A DNA stretch of 64,000 nt from Staphylococcus hsinchuensis (GTDB lineage: Bacteria > Bacillota > Bacilli > Staphylococcales > Staphylococcaceae), in the NCBI RefSeq assembly GCF_038789205.1, contig NZ_CP128355.1:2108001-2172000 (forward strand), written 5' to 3'. Shown here piece after piece: positions 35,838 through 44,398 of this stretch. Below the pieces are notes generated by a model. It did not search any database. It saw nothing but the letters and a program-made list of their open reading frames with translations, and was not told where the DNA came from. Positions within the stretch are counted from its first letter, which is position 1, and each line of letters begins with the position of its first letter. Position numbers and translations under genes: made by a program.

Positions 35838-36929
35838 TTATTCATTTATATTTATAAGTTGAGTGGCTTTGATTTTAGTGTTGTCAGGAACATCCAACAC
35901 GAGCCCTTGAATATTATTTAAAAATAAACTTTGTGATTCATCATTAAAATGATTATCGGCAATGACAATATCTTGATGCTTTACGCAATTATAACTTTGT
36001 ATATGAACTGCATCTTTCTTCATATGACCTTCAAAATCATTATTATAAATGTACAAATGTTTACCTGCTTGGGTTGAACGTTCTTTACCTTTTAAATCGC
36101 GTGCGTTCTTCCCTTCTTTAACTGCTAAATATCGAATACCACCATTACAATTAATAAAGTGATTATCGTATATATACATATTTGTTGATTTCAAAGGAGT
36201 TAACGCATAATATCCCATACCCTCAAAAGTATTATGACGAATGTGGATATTATCGTAAAACTGATTAAAACGACTCGCATGTGATCCTATTGCACGATTC
36301 CATGGTTGCATTGTCGGTGTGTCAGAATTTCCAAAATAACAATGCTCAATAATTACATTTTTAGTAATTGTGCCATCAGCTGCACCAAATTTCGGAAATG
36401 CTCCTTTAACTTGTAAATCAATTTGAATCGCTTCAGAAAAGCTACGATCTCCTTGAGGGTTGTTAAATCCTAAAAACTGACAACCACCCATATATAAACC
36501 ATTTAAACCGCATGCGTCTATTGCATGCCCACCTACTATATCTTTAAACGTAACGTTTCTAATCTCTATTTCACGTGCATGGCCAATACTCATCGCTGTA
36601 TTGTTATATGGATATGCTTCACCATTCATATCAAATGTACCACCACTGATTCGAATATGACCATTTCCATCGTAACCGTAATAACGTTTGAGCTTCGTTC
36701 CATTCTTTAACAACGCATCTTTACCACAACGTTTAAGCACTGCGTTGTCATCAAGTATAAGCGATGTACGCGCATATATGACGAGCGCTTTACGAATATG
36801 GTATTCACCTGCTGGAATATATATTTCAGTATTTCCATGTTTTTTTGCATAATTCAAAGCACGTTGTAACGCACGGGTATCAGCTCTTTTATTTTTGCCT
36901 TTTAATCCAAATTCTTTAGCATTTATCAT
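35838..36929 (-). CDS. Right-handed parallel beta-helix protein (pectate-lyase-like fold)
   Basis: The 363-residue protein begins with a pectate-lyase-superfamily N-cap (LQRALNYAKKHGNTEIYIPAGEYHIRKALVI in part). Repeated short strand-turn units follow: HIRISGGTFDMNG, EIEIRNVTFKDI, NVIIEHCYFGNS, NIHIRHNTFEGM, NMYIYDNHFINC, HLYIYNNDFEGH, DIVIADNHFND. There is no signal peptide. This fold occurs in phage tail-spike proteins and polysaccharide-active enzymes. No catalytic residues can be named with confidence. I do not recall it at this place in S. aureus, so it may be an accessory insertion. Confidence 0.75.
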   Translation of the reverse strand: MINAKEFGLKGKNKRADTRALQRALNYAKKHGNTEIYIPAGEYHIRKALVIYARTSLILDDNAVLKRCGKDALLKNGTKLKRYYGYDGNGHIRISGGTFDMNGEAYPYNNTAMSIGHAREIEIRNVTFKDIVGGHAIDACGLNGLYMGGCQFLGFNNPQGDRSFSEAIQIDLQVKGAFPKFGAADGTITKNVIIEHCYFGNSDTPTMQPWNRAIGSHASRFNQFYDNIHIRHNTFEGMGYYALTPLKSTNMYIYDNHFINCNGGIRYLAVKEGKNARDLKGKERSTQAGKHLYIYNNDFEGHMKKDAVHIQSYNCVKHQDIVIADNHFNDESQSLFLNNIQGLVLDVPDNTKIKATQLININE

Positions 36930-37065
36930 AATTGAAATCCTTTCAAAAATTAATATTTATATATTAACGTTTAAACTATTTTTTAAACCCGTAGCACAAC
37001 CTTTATAGTTTTAATGATATAGTTTATAATGACTACAAACTTGAATACGGGAGTGTTTTATACAA

Positions 37066-37617
37066 ATGAAGAAAAGTGCACTGATTATCGTCGACTATTC
37101 CAATGATTTCGTCGCAGATAACGGCAAATTAACTTGTGGTGAACCAGGTCAAAAAATTGAAAGTTATATTGTTGAACGTATAGAAGCATACAATAAAGAA
37201 AAAAACGATATCTTCTTTATGATGGATTTGCATTACGAAGAAAACCAGTTCCACCCAGAAAGTAAGTTATTCCCACCTCACAATATTATTGGCACATTAG
37301 GTAGAGAACTTTACGGTAAAGTAAACGATATTTATCAAAACATTCTATTTAATGATTACGTACATTATCTTGATAAGACACGCTACGATTCTTTCCATGG
37401 CACACCATTAGATATCATGTTACGCGAACGTGGTATTACTCACTTAGAAATTGTAGGTGTATGTACTGACATTTGTATATTACACACTGCAGTAACTGCT
37501 TATAATTTAGGCTACCATTTAACGATTCCAGTTAAAGGCGTTGCAAGTTTCAATCCGGTTGGGCATGATTGGGCACTTGATCATTTTAAAAATTCTTTAG
37601 GTGCCGAAGTAGAATAA
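37066..37617 (+). CDS. pncA: Nicotinamidase (isochorismatase-superfamily cysteine hydrolase)
   Basis: The 183-residue enzyme hydrolyses nicotinamide to nicotinate, which then feeds PncB. The triad is visible: Asp in IIVDYSNDF near residue 9, Lys in LDKTRYDSF, and nucleophile Cys in VGVCTDICILHTA near residue 130. Its position 5 kb from pncB-nadE groups NAD salvage in this region. It is divergent from the beta-helix gene. Confidence 0.9.
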   Translation: MKKSALIIVDYSNDFVADNGKLTCGEPGQKIESYIVERIEAYNKEKNDIFFMMDLHYEENQFHPESKLFPPHNIIGTLGRELYGKVNDIYQNILFNDYVHYLDKTRYDSFHGTPLDIMLRERGITHLEIVGVCTDICILHTAVTAYNLGYHLTIPVKGVASFNPVGHDWALDHFKNSLGAEVE

Positions 37618-37672
37618 AGACACTTGAACATGCTAAAATGTAATTAAAAATATTGGTTAGGAGAATGATTAC

Positions 37673-38599
37673 ATGGCTAAAACATATATTTTCGGACATA
37701 AAAATCCTGATACAGATGCAATTTCATCTGCGATTATTATGGCTGATTTTGAAAAGCAAACAGGTAACACTGAAGCAACACCTTATCGATTAGGAGAAGT
37801 AGGTGCTGAAACTCAGTTTGCGTTAGATTATTTTAAAATCGATGCACCTGAATTGCTATCAGATAATTTAAGCGATCAAAAAGTTATCTTAGTTGACCAT
37901 AACGAATTCCAACAAAGTGCAGATTCTATTGCAGATGCTGAAATTCAACATGTCGTTGACCATCATAGAATTGCTAACTTTGAAACAGCTGCACCTCTTT
38001 ATTACCGTGCAGAACCAGTTGGTTGTACAGCTACAATTTTATATAAAATGTACAAAGAACGTGGTTTTGAAATTTCTCCTGAAATCGCTGGATTAATGAT
38101 TTCTGCAATTATTTCAGATACTTTATTATTCAAATCACCAACTTGTACAGATGAAGATGTGGAAGCCGCAGAAGCTTTAAAATCAATTGCCAAAGTGGAT
38201 TTAGAACAATACGGTTTAGATTTCTTAAAAGCAGGCGCATCTACAACTGATAAATCCGCTTCAGAATTAATTACAATGGATGCGAAATCATTCAACATGG
38301 GCGACAACACTACACGCATCGCACAAGTTAACGCAGTTGACATCGATGAAGTATTCGAACGTAAAGAAGAACTTGAAAAAGAAATGTTAACTGCAAGTGC
38401 AGAAGAAAAATACGACTTATTTGTACTCGTTGTTACTGACATTTTAAACAGTAACTCTAAGATCTTAGCAGTTGGATCAGAAAAAGATAAAGTCGGTCAA
38501 GCATTTGATGTGGAACTTGATAACGGCACTGCTTTCTTACCAGGCGTAGTATCAAGAAAGAAACAAGTCGTACCACAAATTACAGATGCTTTAAGTTAA
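37673..38599 (+). CDS. ppaC: Manganese-dependent inorganic pyrophosphatase
   Basis: The 308-residue DHH-family enzyme shows metal-ligand motifs FGHKNPDTDAISSA, LVDHNEFQQS and HVVDHHRIANF, and a DHHA2 C-terminal domain with SRKKQVVPQI. It drives biosynthesis by hydrolysing pyrophosphate. AGGAG precedes the ATG. A dispersed repeat lies after the stop. Confidence 0.96.
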   Translation: MAKTYIFGHKNPDTDAISSAIIMADFEKQTGNTEATPYRLGEVGAETQFALDYFKIDAPELLSDNLSDQKVILVDHNEFQQSADSIADAEIQHVVDHHRIANFETAAPLYYRAEPVGCTATILYKMYKERGFEISPEIAGLMISAIISDTLLFKSPTCTDEDVEAAEALKSIAKVDLEQYGLDFLKAGASTTDKSASELITMDAKSFNMGDNTTRIAQVNAVDIDEVFERKEELEKEMLTASAEEKYDLFVLVVTDILNSNSKILAVGSEKDKVGQAFDVELDNGTAFLPGVVSRKKQVVPQITDALS

Positions 38600-38639
38600 T
38601 TATTCACTACATCTCTAGCAAACGTATAGTCACGACTAA

Positions 38640-38704
38640 CTAGTCACCCTTGCCGGGGTGGGATATTGAAATCTTGCGAATACTTTAGATTTCTGTCCCA
38701 CTCC
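38640..38704 (+). repeat. Short copy of the CCTTGCCGGGGTGGGA intergenic repeat
   Basis: CTAGTCACCCTTGCCGGGG, then TGGGA, a 30-bp spacer and TTTCTGTCCCACTCC; the ends form an inverted repeat (GTGGGA...GAAAT / ATTTCTGTCCCAC). It corresponds to the second half of the 161-bp elements at 11214 and 42101. It may also end ppaC transcription. Confidence 0.8.
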
Positions 38705-38754
38705 ATTTTTATCAATTTGACAACATTTATGTATGTCAGACTAGGAGGATATCA

Positions 38755-40134
38755 TTGGACGATTTAAAACAAAGGTTTGATCAATGTAAACAATTTTTCA
38801 ATACACATGAAACTAAAAATGTTAAATTCAGAAAAAAACAATTAAAGCAATTAAGTAAAAGTATTCGTAATCACGAGGACGATTTATTAACTGCCTTTCA
38901 AAAAGACTTAGGCAAAAATAAAGTTGAAGCGTATGCAGCAGAAATAGGTTTTACTTTAAGAAATATCAAAGCAGCGAGGAAAGAACTTAAAAATTGGACT
39001 AAAGTGAAACAAGTTAATACTCCGATATTTATGTTCCCTACGAAAAGTTACATTATGAAAGAGCCTTATGGAACTGTATTGATTATCGGTCCATATAATT
39101 ATCCTTTCCAGTTATTGTTCGAACCATTAATCGGTGCAATAGCTGCAGGTAATACAGTGATACTTAAACCTTCTGAATATACACCTAATGTTTCAGAAGT
39201 GATACAACAAATCATTGAAGATGCATGTCCACCAGAATATATTACTGTTTGTCAGGGTGATGCGAATACAACGCAATCATTAATTCACATGCCTTTCGAT
39301 TACATCTTCTTTACAGGTAGTAAACAAGTCGGTAAGATTGTCTATCAAGCTGCTAGCCAAAATTTAGTGCCTGTCACACTTGAACTTGGCGGTAAATCAC
39401 CTGTTATTGTGGATGATACAGCGAATATTAAAGTTGCTAGTGAACGTATTAGTTTCGGTAAATTTGCAAACGCGGGTCAGACATGTGTAGCTCCAGATTA
39501 CGTTCTTGTTCAACGAAAAGTAAAAGATCAATTGGTCGAAGGCATGAAACAAACGTTGAAAGAATTTTATGGTAAATCAGTGAAAGATAGTCCAGATTTC
39601 GGACGAATTGTTAATCAAAGACACTTTGATAGATTGAAACACTTATTACAATTACATGAATCAGATATCATTCTTGGTGGAGAAACGGATGAAGATGAAT
39701 TGTATGTCGCTCCAACTTTACTTGATGGAATTACGTTCGACTCTAAAATTATGGAAGACGAAATATTCGGTCCAGTATTTCCAATCATTACGTATGATGA
39801 ATTCGATGAAGCTGTTGAATCCATCCGTAAACTTCCTAAACCATTAGCACTGTATCTCTTTAGTGAAGATGAAAATGCAACAGAACGCGTGTTAAATGAA
39901 ATTTCATTCGGTGGTGGTGCCATCAATGACACAATGATGCATTTAGCTAATTCAAACTTACCATTTGGCGGTGTCGGTGGCTCTGGCATTGGACATTATC
40001 ACGGAAAATATAGTTTCAATACATTTAGCCATGATAAATCATATATTTTTAAAACAACTCGTCTAGAATCAAGCTTATTGTTCCCTCCTTATAAAGGGAA
40101 ATTCAAATATATCAAGAAATTCTATAATAATTGA
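38755..40134 (+). CDS. Aldehyde dehydrogenase family protein
   Basis: The 459-residue NAD(P)-dependent dehydrogenase belongs to the class 3-like ALDH group. Cofactor loop FTGSKQVGKI, general-base Glu in VTLELGGKSPV near residue 210 and catalytic Cys in NAGQTCVAPDYV near residue 244 are visible. The C-terminal hydrophobic or basic tail (SLLFPPYKGKFKYIKKF) may associate with the membrane, as in fatty-aldehyde dehydrogenases. It starts with TTG, supported by AGGAGG upstream and no nearby ATG that fits. Confidence 0.9.
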   Translation: MDDLKQRFDQCKQFFNTHETKNVKFRKKQLKQLSKSIRNHEDDLLTAFQKDLGKNKVEAYAAEIGFTLRNIKAARKELKNWTKVKQVNTPIFMFPTKSYIMKEPYGTVLIIGPYNYPFQLLFEPLIGAIAAGNTVILKPSEYTPNVSEVIQQIIEDACPPEYITVCQGDANTTQSLIHMPFDYIFFTGSKQVGKIVYQAASQNLVPVTLELGGKSPVIVDDTANIKVASERISFGKFANAGQTCVAPDYVLVQRKVKDQLVEGMKQTLKEFYGKSVKDSPDFGRIVNQRHFDRLKHLLQLHESDIILGGETDEDELYVAPTLLDGITFDSKIMEDEIFGPVFPIITYDEFDEAVESIRKLPKPLALYLFSEDENATERVLNEISFGGGAINDTMMHLANSNLPFGGVGGSGIGHYHGKYSFNTFSHDKSYIFKTTRLESSLLFPPYKGKFKYIKKFYNN

Positions 40135-40164
40135 AAGCATCGACGTTTATATACGCGTTAAACT

Positions 40165-40200
40165 AAAAAACGCCAAGCGCATAAGTGCATGGCGTTTTTT
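40165..40200. terminator. Bidirectional terminator, aldehyde dehydrogenase / lactonase
   Basis: AAAAAACGCC / GGCGTTTTTT with an inner GCGCATAAGTGC hairpin, between convergent genes. Confidence 0.9.
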
Positions 40201-40206
40201 ATATTA

Positions 40207-41244
40207 TTATTTTAAAAATTGCACACAAACACCTTCCGCTGCAGTTTGGTGATCATCTACCTTTTCAAGCAATCCTGTAACGCTGTCACGTTTAAACACA
40301 GTTATAATAGAATCACCTTCTTGGTGTGCACATACAAGATAATCGTTAGAAGGCGTAATATTGAAATCACGTGGAAAGACACCGCCGCTTGAAACAATAT
40401 CAACCGCAGAAATTGAAGCTCCTGTTTCACTCACTTTAAATATCGCTAAACTATCATGACCGCGGTTACTTACATAAACATATTTTTGATCTTGGGATAG
40501 TCTAACACCTGCTAATTTCGTTTCATCATTAAAGTTTTCAGGGATTGTAGAATGACGTTCTAACTCTTTAATCTTACCGTCATTATATTCAACAACGCTA
40601 ATCATATTTGATAACTCATGTACAACATATCCAAACTTGCCGTTACCATGAAATGTAATATGTCGTGGCCCGTCTCCCTGTTCAAAGTCATAAACTTCAT
40701 ATTCTGTTAAACCTTCATCACCAAATTTATAAGTCACAGCTTTATCTGTACCTAGATCCATAGCAATCACATATCTTTCATCTGGCGTCACATCTAAATA
40801 ATGGACATGTGCTTGATCTTGGCGTTCCTTTGGTCCTATAGTATAGTCATGTGCTATTTCTTGTATTAAGTGTTCAACTTCTCCAGTTTCTGGATTTGCT
40901 TTATAAATTCTAGCCAATCCTGCCCCGTAAATCGCTTCAAAGACATATTTGCCATCTGGTGACACACTGATATAACATCCTGTCCCCTTTGTGGAAGCTA
41001 AACATTTATTAATTAAAGTTAACTGCCCATCTTGTTGAATTTCAAAGCTTGCTATTCCACAGTCGTCACCTTCACGGGTAATCGCATATAAATATGATTG
41101 ATGTTGCGTTACATATGTTGAAGCTTCAAGTTCATAGCCTGTTTCAACTTCTGTTATTTTCCCTGAATTTTCATCAAGTTGAAAACGATACACCCCTTTA
41201 CCGTCTTTCTTTGTATACGAGCCGATATATCCGATTGTCGTCAT
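40207..41244 (-). CDS. pgl: 6-phosphogluconolactonase-like lactonase (seven-bladed propeller)
   Basis: The 345-residue protein is of the YbhE/3-carboxymuconate-cyclase type. N-terminus [18 protein letters not shown] and repeated propeller motifs ([76 protein letters not shown]) are seen. It would hydrolyse 6-phosphogluconolactone in the pentose phosphate pathway. Substrate is inferred from family only. Confidence 0.88.
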   Translation of the reverse strand: MTTIGYIGSYTKKDGKGVYRFQLDENSGKITEVETGYELEASTYVTQHQSYLYAITREGDDCGIASFEIQQDGQLTLINKCLASTKGTGCYISVSPDGKYVFEAIYGAGLARIYKANPETGEVEHLIQEIAHDYTIGPKERQDQAHVHYLDVTPDERYVIAMDLGTDKAVTYKFGDEGLTEYEVYDFEQGDGPRHITFHGNGKFGYVVHELSNMISVVEYNDGKIKELERHSTIPENFNDETKLAGVRLSQDQKYVYVSNRGHDSLAIFKVSETGASISAVDIVSSGGVFPRDFNITPSNDYLVCAHQEGDSIITVFKRDSVTGLLEKVDDHQTAAEGVCVQFLK

Positions 41245-41499
41245 ACTAACTCCTCCAATATAATAGAATGATTTTATTCATACTCACCCATTACTTTAGT
41301 AATAAGTGTGAAGTCTCTTTGAGTTATTTAACTATCCTTACTTATATTATCTATGTTTTTATCGATTTGTAAAATTAATACTTTCCAAGCATGCATAAAT
41401 GAAATACATAGTACTTGATGCTTTCATATTCCCGAATTTCGTCTATTTAATTTAAGTATCACTTATTTACTTTGAGTATATCTTGTTTCATTTTAGTGG

Positions 41500-41550
41500 T
41501 CGTGGGACAGAAATCAAATTTCTAACAGAGATTTGATTTCTGTCCCACGA
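41500..41550. repeat. Perfect 20-bp-stem palindrome, relative of the dispersed repeat
   Basis: Arms at 41500-41519 and 41531-41550 are exact reverse complements over 20 bp, containing GTGGGACAGAAATC and its complement. The 11-nt loop is TTCTAACAGAG. The arms share GTGGGAC and GAAATC with the 161-bp elements but lack the CCTTGCCGGGG part. The rest of the 41245-41643 gap shows only AT-rich sequence. Confidence 0.85.
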
Positions 41551-41643
41551 ATTGACAAAGGTGCTGAGAAAACTATTTTTGTTTCCGCCTTTACCACTTG
41601 ATAAAATCGAACAAATGTTCTATTATTGATTTGAGGTGATTAG

Positions 41644-42069
41644 ATGATTATAAACCCAGATGCTCCTGATCCGTATAAATACGAGACTGATTACAGAAAG
41701 GTTCCAAGACAATATTTAAATCCACGTATTCCTCATGGTCGTGGCAAAATTAAATGGCAACCGTTCGCTACTTTACCCGAACAATTTGAAACAATTAAAC
41801 AATATATGCACGATCAAAATAAAGTCGAACGTCCATTATTATCAGACGATCAATTAAATGAGCTCAATTGTCAGCTTCATCAAGCGTTACATCACAATCG
41901 TCCAGTTCAAGTTGAATTTTTCAACGACGGTTGGATAGAAACAATCACCTTAGAAATCTCACGCATCGACACCTTACAATTATTCATTGAAGGTCATACA
42001 CAAACTAATCCTCAAACGGTCAAGTTATCATTATTAGATATTACACGTATTGCTCAAATCGAGCATTAA
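41644..42069 (+). CDS. YolD-like family protein
   Basis: The 141-residue protein has the YolD-like pattern: an N-terminal RGKIKWQPFATLPEQFETI, and a C-terminal beta domain (NRPVQVEFFNDGWIETITLE, HTQTNPQTVKLSLLDITRI). YolD proteins are structurally related to UmuD/Lon-substrate-like small proteins and are often near Y-family polymerases, but no such gene is adjacent here. GAGGTGATTAG precedes the ATG. It is flanked on both sides by dispersed repeats. Confidence 0.85.
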   Translation: MIINPDAPDPYKYETDYRKVPRQYLNPRIPHGRGKIKWQPFATLPEQFETIKQYMHDQNKVERPLLSDDQLNELNCQLHQALHHNRPVQVEFFNDGWIETITLEISRIDTLQLFIEGHTQTNPQTVKLSLLDITRIAQIEH

Positions 42070-42100
42070 CTTACATCGCCCTTATTCCAAACATAAAAAT

Positions 42101-42261
42101 GGGAGCGGGACAGAAATCGAATTTTCTAATAGAGATTTCGTAGTCCCACCCCGGCAAGGATGACTAGGATTAAAAAAAGCTTGTTCTAAGCGCATTTTCA
42201 ATTCAGACATCTATTGCCAAGTTGATAAAGAGTCTGAGACACCTATTTTTGTCTCAGACTC
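42101..42261 (-). repeat. 161-bp dispersed intergenic repeat, copy 2 (inverted)
   Basis: Its reverse complement aligns end to end with 11214-11374, with the same length and, by eye, only about 20 differences. Both keep GAGTCTGAGACAAAAATA, ATGTCTGAATTGAAAATG and CATCCTTGCCGGGGTGGGAC. It is immediately downstream of the YolD gene. Confidence 0.85.
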
Positions 42262-42364
42262 ATCGTGTTATCATCCTATTTCCTCATTTCACCATCTAAT
42301 GATGCCATGACTATTGCTATCAAACAATTTACATCTTCTTGTATGTTGTTTATTTGTGAAACAT

Positions 42365-42418
42365 AAAAAAGGACAGAAACCACCAACTTTTTTGAGTTGC
42401 TGTTGTTCTGCCCTTTTC
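42365..42418 (-). terminator. Terminator of the 56-residue membrane peptide gene
   Basis: On the minus strand AAAAGGGCAGAA pairs with TTCTGTCCTTTT, enclosing CAACAGCAACTC and a complementary GTTGGTGG-like strand, followed by TTTATG. It lies just 3' of the small gene at 42475-42645. Confidence 0.8.
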
Positions 42419-42474
42419 ATATAGAAATTCTTTGACTATAGCTTATACAACGTATCATTACGCTATAATCTTTT

Positions 42475-42645
42475 TTAGTTGTTTGCCTCAATATCTGAAA
42501 CAATTTCTTTAGTTTTGTTTTCAATATCTTCAAAGTCTTTTTTAAAGATATAAGCGAATGCTACTACACCGATTCCCGCTAATAGAGATAAAGTAAGGAT
42601 TGTACCCATTACAAATTTAAATAAACCTTTAATAAAATTCCACAT
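42475..42645 (-). CDS. Small single-pass membrane protein, 56 residues
   Basis: The product starts MWNFIKGLFKFVMGTILTLS and has one hydrophobic helix (about residues 8-33) and a charged helical tail (KDFEDIENKTKEIVSDIE). The ribosome-binding site TTGAGGTG sits 7 nt before the ATG, and a strong terminator follows the stop, so it looks like a real one-gene unit. It resembles YtxH-type small proteins in layout, but I do not recognise the family. Confidence 0.75.
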   Translation of the reverse strand: MWNFIKGLFKFVMGTILTLSLLAGIGVVAFAYIFKKDFEDIENKTKEIVSDIEANN

Positions 42646-42917
42646 TCTGTTTCACCTCAATAAATTATTAACACATCTATATTAAATAATAGCATATTTG
42701 CAAGCATCAATAAATATATACCCACTGTGCAACTGTGCATTTAACATAAAATAGATGAAGTCACATCTACTTATAATATATTTACTAATACTTTAATATG
42801 TAGTGATTATAATCGATGTTATCAGAAAGTCTTGCCCTAATTCAAATATCTAAGATAAATAACTGATATTTACCTTTAAATTGCAAAATATAATCAACAA
42901 AGAAATTATTTTATACT

Positions 42918-42970
42918 ACAAAAAAGCTGGGATAATTTCTACCTATATACAACATAGAAATCACCCCAAC
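42918..42970 (-). terminator. Minus-strand terminator of an orphan small transcript
   Basis: On the minus strand TGGGGTGATTTCTA pairs with TAGAAATTATCCCA, then GCTTTTTTGTAG follows. No annotated minus-strand gene lies upstream up to the 43257 gene start. This implies a short transcript that begins within 42970-43200. Confidence 0.75.
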
Positions 42971-43064
42971 TATCCCTTATACATCGTAATATGAAAGTTG
43001 ATGTTATACTTATTCAACATTTTTGTTCGATCCTTAATGTAAGTCAAGTACTATACGCTGAGCT

Positions 43065-43112
43065 TTAATTACCCCACCATACTGAAATTGCATCTCTAAC
43101 TGAATTAAACAT
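43065..43112 (-). CDS. Candidate 15-residue peptide ORF
   Basis: The ORF reads MFNSVRDAISVWWGN and stops at TAA. A strong ribosome-binding site (AGAGGGG) lies 8 nt before the ATG. A promoter-like sequence is upstream at 43181-43209 and a Rho-independent terminator lies downstream at 42918-42970. The size and aromatic C-terminus do not match any peptide family that I know. It could instead be a chance ORF in a regulatory RNA. Confidence 0.45.
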   Translation of the reverse strand: MFNSVRDAISVWWGN

Positions 43113-43180
43113 TAAATTCGCCCCTCTAACCAAATTTATTCGTCATTCCCTGTTGTTACATTTATACTAACCAATAATGA

Positions 43181-43209
43181 TGTATAATACAATTAAGCTA
43201 GAGTTACAA
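43181..43209 (-). promoter_or_regulatory. Candidate promoter of the orphan small transcript
   Basis: On the minus strand TTGTAA (43204-43209) is followed after 14-17 nt by TATTATACA (-10 region). The same bases on the plus strand read TATAAT, a possible -10 for the C45 hydrolase gene at 43257, so the two promoters may overlap. Confidence 0.4.
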
Positions 43210-43256
43210 TGATATAACAAAATTGTAAGATGAATTAAATGAGGAGTTTTTAAATA

Positions 43257-44300
43257 ATGCAACAAGTTAAATCAGATATTTTAACACATCGTGGGTCTCA
43301 TTTTGATTTAGGTGTGCAAACGGGTCAATGGCTCAAACAAACAGCTTTATTAAAAAATAGAGAAAAAGAATGGCGCAAACGCATGCCACGTTTTGACATT
43401 CACATTAAAGAAACATACGATATTTTCCAAATGTATGCACCCCAAATATGGGAAGAAATAAAAGGAATGCAAGAAGTTCTTCAACTACCAACTAGCCAAA
43501 TGATACTCAATTTCGGACATTACCGCTTCACAAAACTAAAAAATAGTGGGTGTACAATATTTTTAGGCAATGACTATATGGTTCGTAATTATGATTATCA
43601 TCCTGCTACATATGATGGACGCTTTTTATTATTTCAACCAAATGATGGAGGATATGCTCAAATAGGCCCTACATCTCGTGTCACAGGAAGAATGGATGGC
43701 ATGAATGAACATGGCTTAACGATGGGCTATAACTTTATGCATCGTAAGAAACCTGGAGACGGCTTTGTATGTTATATGATTGGGCGATTGATATTACAGA
43801 ACTGTAAAAATGTCTCTGAAGCTATCCAATTACTTAAAGAAATACCACACAGAAGCTCATTTAGTTATATCGTAATGGATGCAAATTTGAATCATGCTAT
43901 TGTTGAAGTCACACCACGTAATATTGACGTAAGATATGACCGTACATGTACAAACCACTTTGAATTATTAACACACGAAAATCGCAATTACACTAAAGAA
44001 TCAACAGAAAGATTATCGAGACTTATCCAACAAACTCCGAATTCATCTATGGATAAAATGGAAGCATTCGAATTGTTCAACAATCCAGAGTATGAAATAT
44101 ATAGTAAGTTATTCAAAAGTTGGTCAGGTACGATCCACACAAGTTTGTATGAGCCTAAAAAAAGAATTGTCTATTTCACATTAGGGGAAAATCAATCACC
44201 TTCTAAAATTGATTTTAGTAAATGGTTACAAGGTGAAACATTAGAAATTAAATCTTTTAAAGGTTCAATCGATACTAATTTAACTTTCGCTTCATACTAA
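43257..44300 (+). CDS. C45 family acyltransferase/peptidase-like Ntn hydrolase
   Basis: The 347-residue protein resembles the isopenicillin N acyltransferase (C45)/linear-amide hydrolase group. Candidate N-terminal nucleophile Cys lies in KNSGCTIFLGND near residue 98, followed by MVRNYDYHP and GRMDGMNEHGLTMGYNF, conserved around the active site. Such enzymes self-cleave before the Cys and hydrolyse or transfer acyl groups on amides. The substrate is unknown. It is monocistronic, with GAGGAG before the ATG. Confidence 0.82.
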   Translation: MQQVKSDILTHRGSHFDLGVQTGQWLKQTALLKNREKEWRKRMPRFDIHIKETYDIFQMYAPQIWEEIKGMQEVLQLPTSQMILNFGHYRFTKLKNSGCTIFLGNDYMVRNYDYHPATYDGRFLLFQPNDGGYAQIGPTSRVTGRMDGMNEHGLTMGYNFMHRKKPGDGFVCYMIGRLILQNCKNVSEAIQLLKEIPHRSSFSYIVMDANLNHAIVEVTPRNIDVRYDRTCTNHFELLTHENRNYTKESTERLSRLIQQTPNSSMDKMEAFELFNNPEYEIYSKLFKSWSGTIHTSLYEPKKRIVYFTLGENQSPSKIDFSKWLQGETLEIKSFKGSIDTNLTFASY

Positions 44301-44334
44301 TAAGGCTCGACATTTACTCATGTACGCACTAAGT

Positions 44335-44380
44335 AAAAAAGCATCCCGAAGCTACTTGTCTAACTTCGAGATGCTTCTTT
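44335..44380. terminator. Bidirectional terminator after the C45 hydrolase gene
   Basis: AAAAAGCATC..CGAAG / CTTCGAGATGCTTCTTT stem with loop CTACTTGTCTAA, between convergent genes. Confidence 0.85.
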
Positions 44381-44398
44381 AATGATAAACGGGAACCA

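Noticed and set aside
38640..42261. The CCTTGCCGGGGTGGGA repeats considered as insertion sequence ends
   Set aside because: There is no transposase between or beside them and no clear target duplication; the intervening genes are core genes.
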